This document shows positions 37,581-46,531 of a stretch of DNA of 64,000 nucleotides, piece by piece. This stretch comes from Roseobacter ponti. GTDB taxonomy: Bacteria > Pseudomonadota > Alphaproteobacteria > Rhodobacterales > Rhodobacteraceae. The stretch is from positions 248,001-312,000 of the forward strand of contig NZ_CP048788.1 of NCBI RefSeq assembly GCF_012932215.1, given 5' to 3'. The first letter of the stretch is position 1. Each line of letters starts with the position of its first letter. The notes beneath the pieces were generated by a model, which ran no database searches, was not told the origin of the DNA, and was given only the letters and a program-made list of their open reading frames with translations. The position numbers were made by a program, and so were the translations under genes.

Positions 37581-40028
37581 ATGGCAGATTTTCCAACGAC
37601 GGCACGGGTCGTCATCATCGGCGGCGGGGTTGTGGGCACCTCGACGCTCTATCATCTGGCCAAAGCAGGCTGGAAAGACTGCGTGCTGCTGGAGAAAAAC
37701 GAGCTGACAGCAGGGTCGACCTGGCACGCGGCCGGCAATGTGCCGAATTTCGCCGGCTCCTGGGCGGTGATGAACATGCAGCGCTATTCGGCGGAGATGT
37801 ACCGCACGCTGGGTGAGGACGTTGGCTATCCGATGAACTACCATGTCAGCGGGTCGGTGCGGCTCGCGCACAGCAAAGAGCGCATGCTGGAGTTTGAACG
37901 GGTCGCGGGCATGGGCCGGTATCAGGGTCTGCAGATGGACATCTGCACGCCCGAAGAGCTGCTGCAGTACAACCCCTTTATGGAAACGCACGATCTTGAA
38001 GGCGGCATGTGGGACCCGCTCGACGGGGATATCGACCCTGCACAGCTGACCCAGGCGCTGGCCAAGGGTGCGCGCGACGCAGGTGGCCGGATTGAACGTT
38101 TCTGCCCGGTAACGGGGATGGAGCGCGACGGTGACGAATGGATCGTGAAGACCGAAAAAGGCGATATCCGTTGCGAATATGTGGTCAACTGCGCGGGCTA
38201 TTACGCGCAGCGCATCGGTGAAATGTTCAAACCCTTCGGCGGGCGGACGGTGCCGATGGTGGTGATGTCGCACCAGTATTTCCTGACTGAACCGGTGCCG
38301 GAGCTTGAATCCTGGAGCAAAGAGAACGGTCGTAAGATCGCGCTGCTTCGCGACGTTGATGTCTCCTACTACCTGCGCCAGGAGAAGAATGGCCTCAACC
38401 TCGGCCCCTATGAGCGCAACTGCAAAGCACACTGGATCACGCCCGACGATCCGATGCCCGAGGATTTCAGCTTCCAGCTTTACCCGGATGATCTGGAACG
38501 GCTGGAATACTACATCGAGGATGCCATGGCGCGTCTGCCGCTGCTGGCCACTGCCGGTTTGGGACGTAACATCAACGGGCCTATCGCCTATGCGCCTGAC
38601 GGTCTGCCGATGATCGGCCCGATGCCCGGCGTGAAGAACGCCTTTGAGGGGCATTCCTTTACCTTCGGGATTGCCCAGGGTGGCGGCGCGGGCAAGGTTC
38701 TGTCGGAATGGATCATGCACGGTGAGACAGAGCTTGATATGTGGGCCTGCGATCCGCGCCGCTACACAGATTACACAGATCACGACTATTGCCTGTCAAA
38801 GGCGCTGGAAACCTATGGCCACGAATACGCCATGCACTTCCCGCATCATGAATGGCCCGCCGGTCGCAACAGGAAGCTCTCGCCCGTAGATGCGAAAATC
38901 CGCGAAATTGGCGGTCAGATGGGGGCCTATAACGGCTGGGAGCGCGCCAACTGGTTTGCGAAACCGGGCGATGACACTTCCGAAGAGGCGACACACACAT
39001 GGGACCGCAACGGCCCCTGGGCGCCGCGCGTGAAAGAAGAGGTCGAGGCCGTGCGCGATGGCGTGGGCGTTCTGGATCTGCCCGGGTTCTCACGTTTCAA
39101 TCTCTCAGGCGCCGGGGCGGCGGAATACCTGCGCGGTCTGATCGCGGGGGCATTGCCACAGATCGGGCGCATGAACCTTGCTTACTTCCCGGACAGCCGG
39201 GGCCGTGTGCTGACGGAGATGTCGGTGATGCGGCACGGCGAGGATGAATTCACGCTGATCACCGCGGCCACAGCGCAGTGGCACGATTATGATGTGCTGG
39301 GTCGCAACCTGCCCGAAGGGCTGTCGCTGACGGATCACACGACGGAATACAGCACGCTGATCGTCACCGGACCTGAGGCGCGGGCGCTCTTTGAAAATAT
39401 CGGGACCAAAGCCGACCTGAGCGCGCGCTGGCTCTCGGTGCAGCCTGCGACCGTTGCCGGTATCGCGTGCGCACTGGCGCGGGTTTCCTTTGCCGGAGAG
39501 CTCGGCTGGGAAATTCATGCGGCCAATGCGGATATTCCGGCGCTTTATGATGCGGTGCTGGGGGCGGGTGCGGTTCCTTTCGGCATGTATGCGCTCAATT
39601 CTATGCGGATCGAGAAGGGATACCGCGCCTGGAAAGGGGATCTTTCCACGGATTATTCGCTGCTGGAGGCGGGGATGGAGCGCTTCATCCGCTTTGACAA
39701 ACCTCAGGATTTCCCGGGCAAGCAGGCGCTGCTCAATGAAAAGCAGCAGGGCAGTAAAAAGCAGTTCGTGACGCTGGTGGTCGATGCCGGCGATCAGGAC
39801 GCGCCCTATATGGCGCCGCTTTTCCATGACGGTAAAGTCGTGGGGGAAACCACCTCGGGTGACTGGGGCTACCGGGTCGGGAAATCTGTGGCGCTGGGCA
39901 TGCTGCGCAAGGAACTCACGGCGCCGGGCACCGAAGTTGAGGTTGAGATCTTTGGCCAGCGGTGCCGCGCGGTGGTGCAGGAGGATCAGCCGCTCTGGGA
40001 TCCGGCAAATGAACGGATCCGTGCATGA
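37581..40028 (+). CDS. Dimethylglycine/sarcosine dehydrogenase-type FAD-GcvT fusion 1
   Basis: An 815-residue fusion. The N-terminal DAO-type FAD domain has GGGVVG (residues 14-19) and the segment LTAGSTWHAAG in which His49 corresponds to the covalent flavin-binding His of mitochondrial dimethylglycine dehydrogenase. A linker (FAO-M type) and a C-terminal GcvT/tetrahydrofolate domain (about 460-815, with MRIEKGYRAWKGDLSTDYS) follow. Such enzymes oxidise an N-methyl group and hand the product to THF as methylene-THF. The specific substrate (dimethylglycine, sarcosine, other) cannot be read. It is 12 bases from GFA and overlaps the next gene by 4 bases. Confidence 0.9.
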   Translation: MADFPTTARVVIIGGGVVGTSTLYHLAKAGWKDCVLLEKNELTAGSTWHAAGNVPNFAGSWAVMNMQRYSAEMYRTLGEDVGYPMNYHVSGSVRLAHSKERMLEFERVAGMGRYQGLQMDICTPEELLQYNPFMETHDLEGGMWDPLDGDIDPAQLTQALAKGARDAGGRIERFCPVTGMERDGDEWIVKTEKGDIRCEYVVNCAGYYAQRIGEMFKPFGGRTVPMVVMSHQYFLTEPVPELESWSKENGRKIALLRDVDVSYYLRQEKNGLNLGPYERNCKAHWITPDDPMPEDFSFQLYPDDLERLEYYIEDAMARLPLLATAGLGRNINGPIAYAPDGLPMIGPMPGVKNAFEGHSFTFGIAQGGGAGKVLSEWIMHGETELDMWACDPRRYTDYTDHDYCLSKALETYGHEYAMHFPHHEWPAGRNRKLSPVDAKIREIGGQMGAYNGWERANWFAKPGDDTSEEATHTWDRNGPWAPRVKEEVEAVRDGVGVLDLPGFSRFNLSGAGAAEYLRGLIAGALPQIGRMNLAYFPDSRGRVLTEMSVMRHGEDEFTLITAATAQWHDYDVLGRNLPEGLSLTDHTTEYSTLIVTGPEARALFENIGTKADLSARWLSVQPATVAGIACALARVSFAGELGWEIHAANADIPALYDAVLGAGAVPFGMYALNSMRIEKGYRAWKGDLSTDYSLLEAGMERFIRFDKPQDFPGKQALLNEKQQGSKKQFVTLVVDAGDQDAPYMAPLFHDGKVVGETTSGDWGYRVGKSVALGMLRKELTAPGTEVEVEIFGQRCRAVVQEDQPLWDPANERIRA

Positions 40029-40915
40029 CCGCGGTCACGCTTCTGGACGGCGGTATGGGTCAGGAACTGGTGCACCGCACCGGCGACAGGCCGACGCCGC
40101 TCTGGTCCACCCAGGTCATGTCGGATCACCCGGGCCTCGTGCAGCAGGTGCATGAGGATTATTTTGCCGCCGGGGCGACCGTGGCCACAACCAACAGCTA
40201 TGCCGTGCACCATGACCGGCTCGCGGGTACCGGTATGGAAGGCAGGTTTGCTGAACTGCACGGGCTGGCGATTGCTGAGGCCAAAGCCGCCCGCGACGCC
40301 CATGGCAGCGGACGTATTGCAGGCTCAATCGGCCCGCTCCGCGCGAGCTACCGGCCTGACCTTCACCCCGTATCCCGGACGGCGGTGCCGCTCTTTGCTG
40401 AAGTGGCGCATCTGCTGGCCCCGCATTGTGATTTTCTGCTGCTGGAGACGGTGGCTTCCGTGGCGATGGCGCGGGATGCGTTGAAGGGCGCGCGGGAAAC
40501 CGGGCTGTCTGTGTGGATGTCGCTGACTGTATCGGACAGTGACGGGACCCTGCTGCGCTCGGGCGAGCCGCTTGAGGACGCGCTTGAAGTGGCCGGTGAG
40601 GCGGATGCGGTGTTGATCAACTGCTCGGCACCCGAGGCCATCACGAGGGGCCTGCCAGTGGTGGCGCAGGCGGGCAAACCCTATGGCGGCTACGCCAACG
40701 GGTTTGTGCAGATCACGCAGGATTTTCTCAAAGACAAACCAACCGTCGACTCACTCGAAATGCGCAAGGACATGGGGCCACGCGCCTATGCCGGCTACGT
40801 TATGGAATGGGTCGGCGAGGGCGCGACAATCGTTGGCGGGTGCTGCGAGGTCAGCCCCGCGCATATCGCCGAAATCGCACACCGGCTGAAAGCGGCCGGG
40901 CACACAATCGTTTAA
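40025..40915 (+). CDS. Homocysteine S-methyltransferase family protein, betaine-homocysteine type
   Basis: A 296-residue TIM-barrel methyltransferase with the zinc triad Cys200 (INCSAPEAI), Cys273 and Cys274 (VGGCCEVSPAHI). The start has the family sequence LLDGGMGQELVHR. Family members pass a methyl group from glycine betaine, S-methylmethionine or DMSP to homocysteine to form methionine. Its position between two FAD-GcvT dehydrogenases supports a betaine-type donor: the product dimethylglycine would then be the substrate of a neighbour. It is coupled to the previous gene by a 4-base overlap and followed after 12 bases by the second dehydrogenase. Confidence 0.88.
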   Translation: MTAVTLLDGGMGQELVHRTGDRPTPLWSTQVMSDHPGLVQQVHEDYFAAGATVATTNSYAVHHDRLAGTGMEGRFAELHGLAIAEAKAARDAHGSGRIAGSIGPLRASYRPDLHPVSRTAVPLFAEVAHLLAPHCDFLLLETVASVAMARDALKGARETGLSVWMSLTVSDSDGTLLRSGEPLEDALEVAGEADAVLINCSAPEAITRGLPVVAQAGKPYGGYANGFVQITQDFLKDKPTVDSLEMRKDMGPRAYAGYVMEWVGEGATIVGGCCEVSPAHIAEIAHRLKAAGHTIV

Positions 40916-40927
40916 AGGAACCCGCAT

Positions 40928-43372
40928 ATGGCACAGCCTCCCTCTCAGGCCCGGGTCGTCATTATCGGTGGCGGCGTCATCGGCTGCTCGGTCGCCTATC
41001 ACCTGACAAAACTGGGGTGGAAAGACGTCGTACTGCTCGAACGCAAACAGCTGACTTCCGGCACCACATGGCATGCAGCAGGGCTCATCGCACAGCTGCG
41101 CGCGACGGCCAATATGACAAAGCTCGCGAAATACAGCCAGGAGCTTTACGGCAGCCTTGAAGAGGAAACCGGAGTTGCGACCGGGTTCAAACGTGTGGGC
41201 TCTATCACCGTGGCGCTGACTGAAGAGCGCCGGGAGGAGATCAACCGCCAGGCGGCCATGGCGCGGGCCTTTGGTGTTGCGGTTGAGGAAATCTCGCCTT
41301 CGGAGGTGAAAGACCGCTACGCACACCTGAATATCGAGGGCGTCACGGGTGGTGTCTATCTGGAAAAAGACGGACAGGGGGATCCTGCGAATATCGCCCT
41401 GGCGCTGGCAAAAGGAGCGCGTCAGCAGGGTGCGCAGGTTCTGGAGCGCACACGCGTAACCGGCATTCGCCGGGAGGGCCGGCGGGTGACCGGTGTTGAC
41501 TGGGAGCAGGGCCGCGAGACCGGCTTTACCGCGGCTGATATGGTTGTGAACTGTGGCGGCATGTGGGGCCATGAGGTCGGACGCATGGCCGGTGTGAATG
41601 TGCCGCTGCATGCCTGCGAACATTTTTATATCGTCACCGAAGCCATTGCCGGGCTGAGCCAGATGCCTGTGCTGCGGGTCCCGGACGAATGCGCGTATTA
41701 CAAAGAAGACGCGGGCAAAATGCTGCTCGGGGCCTTTGAGCCTGACGCCAAACCCTGGGCGATGAACGGCATCTCACCGGATTTTGAGTTTGACCAGCTG
41801 CCGGAAGACTTTGACCACTTTGAGCCCATCCTCGAGGCGGCGGTGGAGCGGATGCCGATGCTGGCCGAGGCGGGTATCCATACGTTTTTCAACGGGCCGG
41901 AGAGCTTCACGCCGGACGATGCATATCATCTGGGGCTGGCACCTGAGCTTGATAATTTCTGGGTTGCCGCTGGGTTCAATTCAATCGGCATCCAGTCGGC
42001 GGGCGGGGCCGGTATGGCGCTGGCGCAGTGGATGGAAGCCGGGGACAAACCCTTTGATCTGGGCGATGTGGACATCACCCGGATGCAGCCCTTTCAGGGC
42101 AATAAAACTTATCTTTTCGAGCGCTCCAAAGAGACGCTTGGTCTGCTTTACGCGGATCACTATCCCTACCGGCAGAAGGCGACAGCGCGAGGCGTTCGGC
42201 GTACACCCTTCCATCAGCACCTGCTGAACGAGGGTGCGGTGATGGGGGAACTTGCAGGATGGGAGCGCGCCAACTGGTTCGCGGCCCCCGGTCAGACGCC
42301 GGAGTATGAATATTCCTGGAAGCGGCAGAACTTCTTTGACAACGTGGCCTCCGAGGTTGAGGCGATCCGCGGTAACGTCGGCATGTATGACATGTCGTCG
42401 TTTGGCAAAATCCGGGTGGAAGGGCGCGATGCCACGGCCTTTATGAACCATATCGGCGGTGGGCAGTATGACGTACCGGTCGGCAAAATTGTTTATGCGC
42501 AGTTTCTGAATGTACGCGGCGGGATTGAGGCGGATGTCACGGTCACGCGCCTGGCAGAAACCGCCTATCTGGTTGTCACCCCGGCGGCGACGCGGCTGGC
42601 GGATCAGACGTGGATGATGCGGCACGTTGGTGATTTCAATGTGGTGATCACCGATGTGACCGCCGGAGAAGGTGTGCTCGCCGTCATGGGCCCCAATGCG
42701 CGCAAACTGCTGCAGGCGGTCTCGCCTGCGGATTTCTCCAATGAGACCAATCCCTTCGGCACAGCGCAGGAGATCGAGCTCGGGATGGGCCTCGCACGGG
42801 TGCACCGCGTGACCTATGTGGGGGAGCTGGGCTGGGAGGTTTATGTCAGTGCGGATATGGCCGCCCACGCCTTTGAAGCGCTGCATGCAGCGGGCCAGGA
42901 GATGGATCTGAAGTTCTGCGGCATGCATATGATGGATTGCGCGCGGATCGAGAAAGGCTTCCGGCATTTCGGGCATGACATCACCTGTGAGGATCATGTG
43001 CTGGAGGCCGGTTTGGGGTTTGCCGTGAAAACCGACAAACCGGATTTCATCGGGCGTGACGCCGTCCTGCGGAAAAAGGATGCAGGCCTCGAAAAACGCC
43101 TGCTGCAGTTCCGCCTGACCGATCCTGAGCCGCTGCTCTATCATAACGAGCCGGTGATCCGTGATGGCGAGATCGTGGGCTATCTGTCGTCAGGTGCCTA
43201 CGGGCACAGCCTCGGTGGCGCGATGGGGCTGGGCTATGTTCCCTGTGCGGGCGAGGCGGCGGCAGATGTCCTCGCCTCAGAGTATCATATCGACGTAGCC
43301 GGCACGCGGGTGAAGGCCGAAGCCTCGCTGAAACCGATGTATGACCCGAAATCGGAGCGGGTGAAGGCCTGA
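40928..43372 (+). CDS. Dimethylglycine/sarcosine dehydrogenase-type FAD-GcvT fusion 2
   Basis: An 814-residue paralogue of the protein encoded at 37581, of almost identical length. It has GGGVIG near residues 14-19, LTSGTTWHAAG with His49 as the covalent FAD candidate, and a GcvT domain ending MMDCARIEKGFRHFGHD...FIGRDAVL. The middle regions differ clearly from fusion 1 (for example FYIVTEAIAGLSQMPVLRVPDECAYYKEDAGKML), so the two are not recent duplicates and probably act on successive substrates. AAAGGA lies upstream of the ATG. It is the last gene of the operon; a different-type gene follows after 48 bases. Confidence 0.9.
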   Translation: MAQPPSQARVVIIGGGVIGCSVAYHLTKLGWKDVVLLERKQLTSGTTWHAAGLIAQLRATANMTKLAKYSQELYGSLEEETGVATGFKRVGSITVALTEERREEINRQAAMARAFGVAVEEISPSEVKDRYAHLNIEGVTGGVYLEKDGQGDPANIALALAKGARQQGAQVLERTRVTGIRREGRRVTGVDWEQGRETGFTAADMVVNCGGMWGHEVGRMAGVNVPLHACEHFYIVTEAIAGLSQMPVLRVPDECAYYKEDAGKMLLGAFEPDAKPWAMNGISPDFEFDQLPEDFDHFEPILEAAVERMPMLAEAGIHTFFNGPESFTPDDAYHLGLAPELDNFWVAAGFNSIGIQSAGGAGMALAQWMEAGDKPFDLGDVDITRMQPFQGNKTYLFERSKETLGLLYADHYPYRQKATARGVRRTPFHQHLLNEGAVMGELAGWERANWFAAPGQTPEYEYSWKRQNFFDNVASEVEAIRGNVGMYDMSSFGKIRVEGRDATAFMNHIGGGQYDVPVGKIVYAQFLNVRGGIEADVTVTRLAETAYLVVTPAATRLADQTWMMRHVGDFNVVITDVTAGEGVLAVMGPNARKLLQAVSPADFSNETNPFGTAQEIELGMGLARVHRVTYVGELGWEVYVSADMAAHAFEALHAAGQEMDLKFCGMHMMDCARIEKGFRHFGHDITCEDHVLEAGLGFAVKTDKPDFIGRDAVLRKKDAGLEKRLLQFRLTDPEPLLYHNEPVIRDGEIVGYLSSGAYGHSLGGAMGLGYVPCAGEAAADVLASEYHIDVAGTRVKAEASLKPMYDPKSERVKA

Positions 43373-43420
43373 GGTCGCGGCACTGCTTGAAACCCGGGCG
43401 CTGTTCTGCAACGAGGCGGG

Positions 43421-44068
43421 ATGGATAGCGTATACCGCCCGCCGCAGGACCCGCTGGTCATCCTGCACGAAGACGCTGAAGTTCTGCTGGTCGACAAACC
43501 TGCGGGCCTGTTGTCGGTGCCGGGCAAGGGGCCGGAGCTTGCAGACTGTCTGCTCACCCGCATCCAGGCCGCCTTTCCGGATGCTTTGCTGGTACACCGT
43601 CTGGATCGGGATACGTCGGGCGTGATGATCTTTGCGCTCACACCCCATGCGCAGCGGCACCTGGGGCTGCAGTTCGAAAAGCGCATGACGCAGAAAACTT
43701 ACGTCGCGCGGGTCTGGGGCGTGCCGGACGAAAAGACCGGCGAGGTGGATCTGCCGCTTATCGTGGACTGGCCCAACCGGCCGCGCCAGATGGTCGACCC
43801 TGAGAACGGCAAGCCTGCGCAAACCGCCTGGCGGGTGCTGAAGGACGAAGGCGACACCGCCCGCATGCGCCTGCAACCAAGGACAGGGCGCAGCCACCAG
43901 CTGCGTGTGCACATGCTCAGCCTTGGCCATCCGATTCTGGGCGACCCCTTCTATGCCACCGGGCCGGCACGCGCTTTTCCGCGCCTGATGCTGCACAGTG
44001 AAGAGCTGCGGTTCAAACACCCCCAGGGCGGAAGGTCCATGAAAATAAGGACCAGAGCACCCTTCTGA
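43421..44068 (+). CDS. RluA family pseudouridine synthase
   Basis: A 215-residue RNA pseudouridine synthase with the catalytic motif VHRLDRDTSGVMIFAL (Asp at HRLD) and the family KTYVARVWG and GRSHQLRVHMLSLGHPILGD segments. There is no S4 domain, so it resembles short RluA/RluC-like enzymes acting on 23S rRNA or tRNA; the target uridine cannot be deduced. It follows the demethylation operon by 48 bases and may share its transcript or have its own promoter. Confidence 0.87.
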   Translation: MDSVYRPPQDPLVILHEDAEVLLVDKPAGLLSVPGKGPELADCLLTRIQAAFPDALLVHRLDRDTSGVMIFALTPHAQRHLGLQFEKRMTQKTYVARVWGVPDEKTGEVDLPLIVDWPNRPRQMVDPENGKPAQTAWRVLKDEGDTARMRLQPRTGRSHQLRVHMLSLGHPILGDPFYATGPARAFPRLMLHSEELRFKHPQGGRSMKIRTRAPF

Positions 44069-44101
44069 CCCCCCCGGGCCGGAACAGAAAAGGCGCCACC
44101 C

Positions 44102-44129
44102 TTGACATGATACCGTTTGGTTTCATAAA
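44102..44129 (+). promoter_or_regulatory. Promoter of the ArsR-AHSA1 operon
   Basis: TTGACA (44102-44107), 16 bases, then CATAAA (44124-44129). One half-conserved operator (GATACCGTTTGGTTTC, 44109-44124) occupies the spacer, and a perfect copy follows downstream. Confidence 0.6.
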
Positions 44130-44148
44130 AGAGATACCAAATGGTATC
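44109..44148. promoter_or_regulatory. Two ArsR-type operators
   Basis: The perfect palindrome GATACCA-AA-TGGTATC is at 44133-44148, with an imperfect copy GATACCG-TT-TGGTTTC at 44109-44124, 24 bases apart. They flank the -10 box, the expected layout for repression by the ArsR-family protein encoded 18 bases downstream. Confidence 0.65.
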
Positions 44149-44165
44149 ACTTAAGAGGAGGCTTC

Positions 44166-44492
44166 ATGCCGGACACACCCCCATCGCAATCAGTTTTCCG
44201 CGCTCTCGCCGATCCGACCCGCCGGGACATTCTGGTGATGCTGCGCGGACAGGACCTGACCATCGCAGAGGTTGCTGAGAACTTCGATATGACGCGCGCT
44301 GCGGTGAAAAAACACCTTACCGTGCTCTCTGACGGCGGGCTCATTCACACGGCGACCCGGGGACGGGAACGGGTGAACAGCCTCAATCCGGCGGGAATCG
44401 CACCTGTCAGTGACTGGTTTTCGCACTTCGACGGGTTCTGGAACGACCGCCTGACGGCACTCAAAGACGCAATTGAAAGGGACACACAATGA
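44166..44492 (+). CDS. ArsR family transcriptional regulator
   Basis: A 108-residue winged-helix repressor: SVFRALADPTRRDILVMLRGQDLTIAEVAENFDMTRAAVKKHLTVLSDGGLIHT is the typical core. No metal-binding cysteines are present, so it is not a classical metal sensor; ArsR proteins paired with AHSA1 genes usually sense other signals. The operators upstream suggest self-repression. AAGAGGAG precedes the ATG, and the stop overlaps the next gene by 4 bases. Confidence 0.9.
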   Translation: MPDTPPSQSVFRALADPTRRDILVMLRGQDLTIAEVAENFDMTRAAVKKHLTVLSDGGLIHTATRGRERVNSLNPAGIAPVSDWFSHFDGFWNDRLTALKDAIERDTQ

Positions 44493-44908
44493 CCGGACGC
44501 ATTCTGAAAAAGGCAATCTTTCTGAAGGCACCGCGTGATCAGGTCTGGGATTATCTCACCCGGCCTGAGCATCTCGCAAAGTGGTTTCATGCGCCGAAGG
44601 CACCGCTGGTGACCGGGCAAAAGCTGGAAATGTTTGGTACGACCAGTGGTGATCTGCTGATATGGGGTGAGGTCACCGAGGCGCGCGCTCCGGAGTATCT
44701 GGAATATACCTTCACCGTCAAACCGATGGGGGATGCGGTGAGTGTGGTGACATGGTGGCTTGAGACAGTTCCCGGCGGGACGCAGCTCAGACTGGAGCAC
44801 TCCGGCCTTGCTGCGACAGAAGACGCTTTTGGCCTTACGCTGGCGCTCGACAAGGGCTGGGACGAACATCTCATGCAGATGCGCGAATCACTGCACACTG
44901 CAGAATAA
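44489..44908 (+). CDS. SRPBCC/AHSA1-family protein
   Basis: A 139-residue START-like (Bet v1) fold protein: ILKKAIFLKAPRDQVWDYLTRPEHLAKWFHAP and the C-terminal HSGLAATEDAFGLTLALDKGWDEHLMQM fit AHSA1-like bacterial proteins. It probably binds a hydrophobic ligand. It is co-translated with an ArsR repressor (ATGA overlap), a recurrent two-gene module of unknown biological output. Confidence 0.88.
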   Translation: MTGRILKKAIFLKAPRDQVWDYLTRPEHLAKWFHAPKAPLVTGQKLEMFGTTSGDLLIWGEVTEARAPEYLEYTFTVKPMGDAVSVVTWWLETVPGGTQLRLEHSGLAATEDAFGLTLALDKGWDEHLMQMRESLHTAE

Positions 44909-44912
44909 AATT

Positions 44913-44938
44913 CGGGCCGCCTCATGAGAGGCGGCCCG
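44913..44938. terminator. Bidirectional hairpin terminator, AHSA1/ALDH convergence
   Basis: An 11-base perfect stem CGGGCCGCCTC (44913-44923)/GAGGCGGCCCG (44928-44938) with loop ATGA. On the minus strand it is followed by AATTTTATT, a fair U-tract, so it should end the aldehyde dehydrogenase transcript; it also lies just after the AHSA1 stop. Confidence 0.75.
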
Positions 44939-44960
44939 GAAACATTCGCGTCGCAGCAGG

Positions 44961-46388
44961 TTACTCTGCGGCCCAGCCCGATACGGCCTTGATCTCAAGG
45001 AACTCATCAAGACCAAAGACGCCGCCTTCGCGACCGTTGCCCGACTGCTTGTAGCCGCCAAAAGGCGAGCCCATCGCAAAGCCCTGACCATTGGTTTCAA
45101 CCATCCCCGAGCGCAGCAGGCGCGCGACACGGCGGCGTTTTTCATCGTCTTCGGTCTGGACATAGTTGGTCAGTCCGTAAGGCGTATCATTGGCGATCGA
45201 TACCGCCTCTTCCTCGGTCTCAAACGGAATGATGGACAGCACCGGGCCGAAGATCTCTTCGCGCGCGATGGTCATATCATTGGTTACATCGGCAAAAACC
45301 GTGGGCTTCACATAGTAGCCGCGGTTCAGGCCATCCGGCCGCCCGGTGCCACCGGCAACCAGACGCGCCTCGCCCATGCCCACCTCGATGAGCTTCTGAA
45401 TTTTATCGAACTGCACCTCGGAGACTACAGGGCCGATATGACGCCCTTCTTCGGAAGCCGGGCCCACATGCGTGTTCTTCGCCACATCCGCGGCCATCTC
45501 CACCGCTTCGTCATAGCGCGATTTATGCACCAGCATCCGTGTGGGCGCGTTACAGGACTGTCCGGAATTGCGGAAACAGCGGATCGCCCCCTGTTTGGCG
45601 GCTTTGGGGTCGGCATCCTCAAAGATGATATTGGCGCCTTTGCCGCCCAGCTCCAGGCTGACACGCTTCAGTGTGTCGGCGGCGGCCTTTGAGATGGCGA
45701 TGCCCGCGCGGGTGGAGCCGGTAAAGCTGACCATATCCACATCCGGATGCGACGACAGCTGGCTGCCGACGCCGGTACCGTCACCGTTCACCAGGTTGAA
45801 AACACCCGGTGGAAAGCCTGCCTGGTCGACGAATTCGGCAAAGAGCAAACCGGAGAGCGGCGCGATTTCGGAGGGTTTAAGGATCATCGTGCACCCGGTC
45901 GCAAGCGCCGGGATGGTTTTGAGGATAATCTGGTTCATCGGCCAGTTCCAAGGCGTGATCAGCGCGCAGACCCCGATGGGCTCCAGAAGCGTCTTTTCCG
46001 TACTGGTAAAATCGCGTTCAAAGCTGAAATCTTTGAACGCTTTGAGAAAGCCGTTGATATGCCAGGAGCCGGCGCCGACCTGTTGCTGGCGGCTGAGCTC
46101 AATCGGCGCGCCCATCTCTTTGGACATCGCCTGCGCCATTTCCTCGGCCCGGTCATTATAGATCTCGAGCAGGCGCTCAATGAGGCCTGCGCGCGCCTCT
46201 TTGGAGGTCTGCGACCAGGCAGGAAACGCGGCACGTGCGGCAGCGACAGCGGCATCTGTGTCCGTCTGATCGCCCAGCGATATTATGGCGCATTCTTCTT
46301 CGGTGGACGGGTCGATCACCGGGAAATCGCGCGTTTTGGCGGGCGCGACCCACTGACCGTTGATGTAAAATTTCTTATGATCCGACAC
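44961..46388 (-). CDS. Aldehyde dehydrogenase family protein
   Basis: A 475-residue NAD(P)-dependent aldehyde dehydrogenase. Catalytic residues are complete: Asn148 (PWNWP), Lys171 (KPSE), Glu246 (LELGGKG) and Cys279 (NSGQSCNAP). The substrate is not evident; it may oxidise betaine-type or short aldehydes. It is convergent with the AHSA1 gene and divergent from the peroxiredoxin gene. Confidence 0.93.
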   Translation of the reverse strand: MSDHKKFYINGQWVAPAKTRDFPVIDPSTEEECAIISLGDQTDTDAAVAAARAAFPAWSQTSKEARAGLIERLLEIYNDRAEEMAQAMSKEMGAPIELSRQQQVGAGSWHINGFLKAFKDFSFERDFTSTEKTLLEPIGVCALITPWNWPMNQIILKTIPALATGCTMILKPSEIAPLSGLLFAEFVDQAGFPPGVFNLVNGDGTGVGSQLSSHPDVDMVSFTGSTRAGIAISKAAADTLKRVSLELGGKGANIIFEDADPKAAKQGAIRCFRNSGQSCNAPTRMLVHKSRYDEAVEMAADVAKNTHVGPASEEGRHIGPVVSEVQFDKIQKLIEVGMGEARLVAGGTGRPDGLNRGYYVKPTVFADVTNDMTIAREEIFGPVLSIIPFETEEEAVSIANDTPYGLTNYVQTEDDEKRRRVARLLRSGMVETNGQGFAMGSPFGGYKQSGNGREGGVFGLDEFLEIKAVSGWAAE

Positions 46389-46531
46389 AGGACTCTCCCT
46401 TATTCAGACGCCACGCGGGCGTGTTCGGCGGCACTCTGTCACTCCGGCGGGGCACGTACAAGAGAGGGGATGAAAGCAGGCCCGTTAAGGTTTAGAATTG
46501 CCCAAGAACAGGATTCCCACAGGAGGACAGC

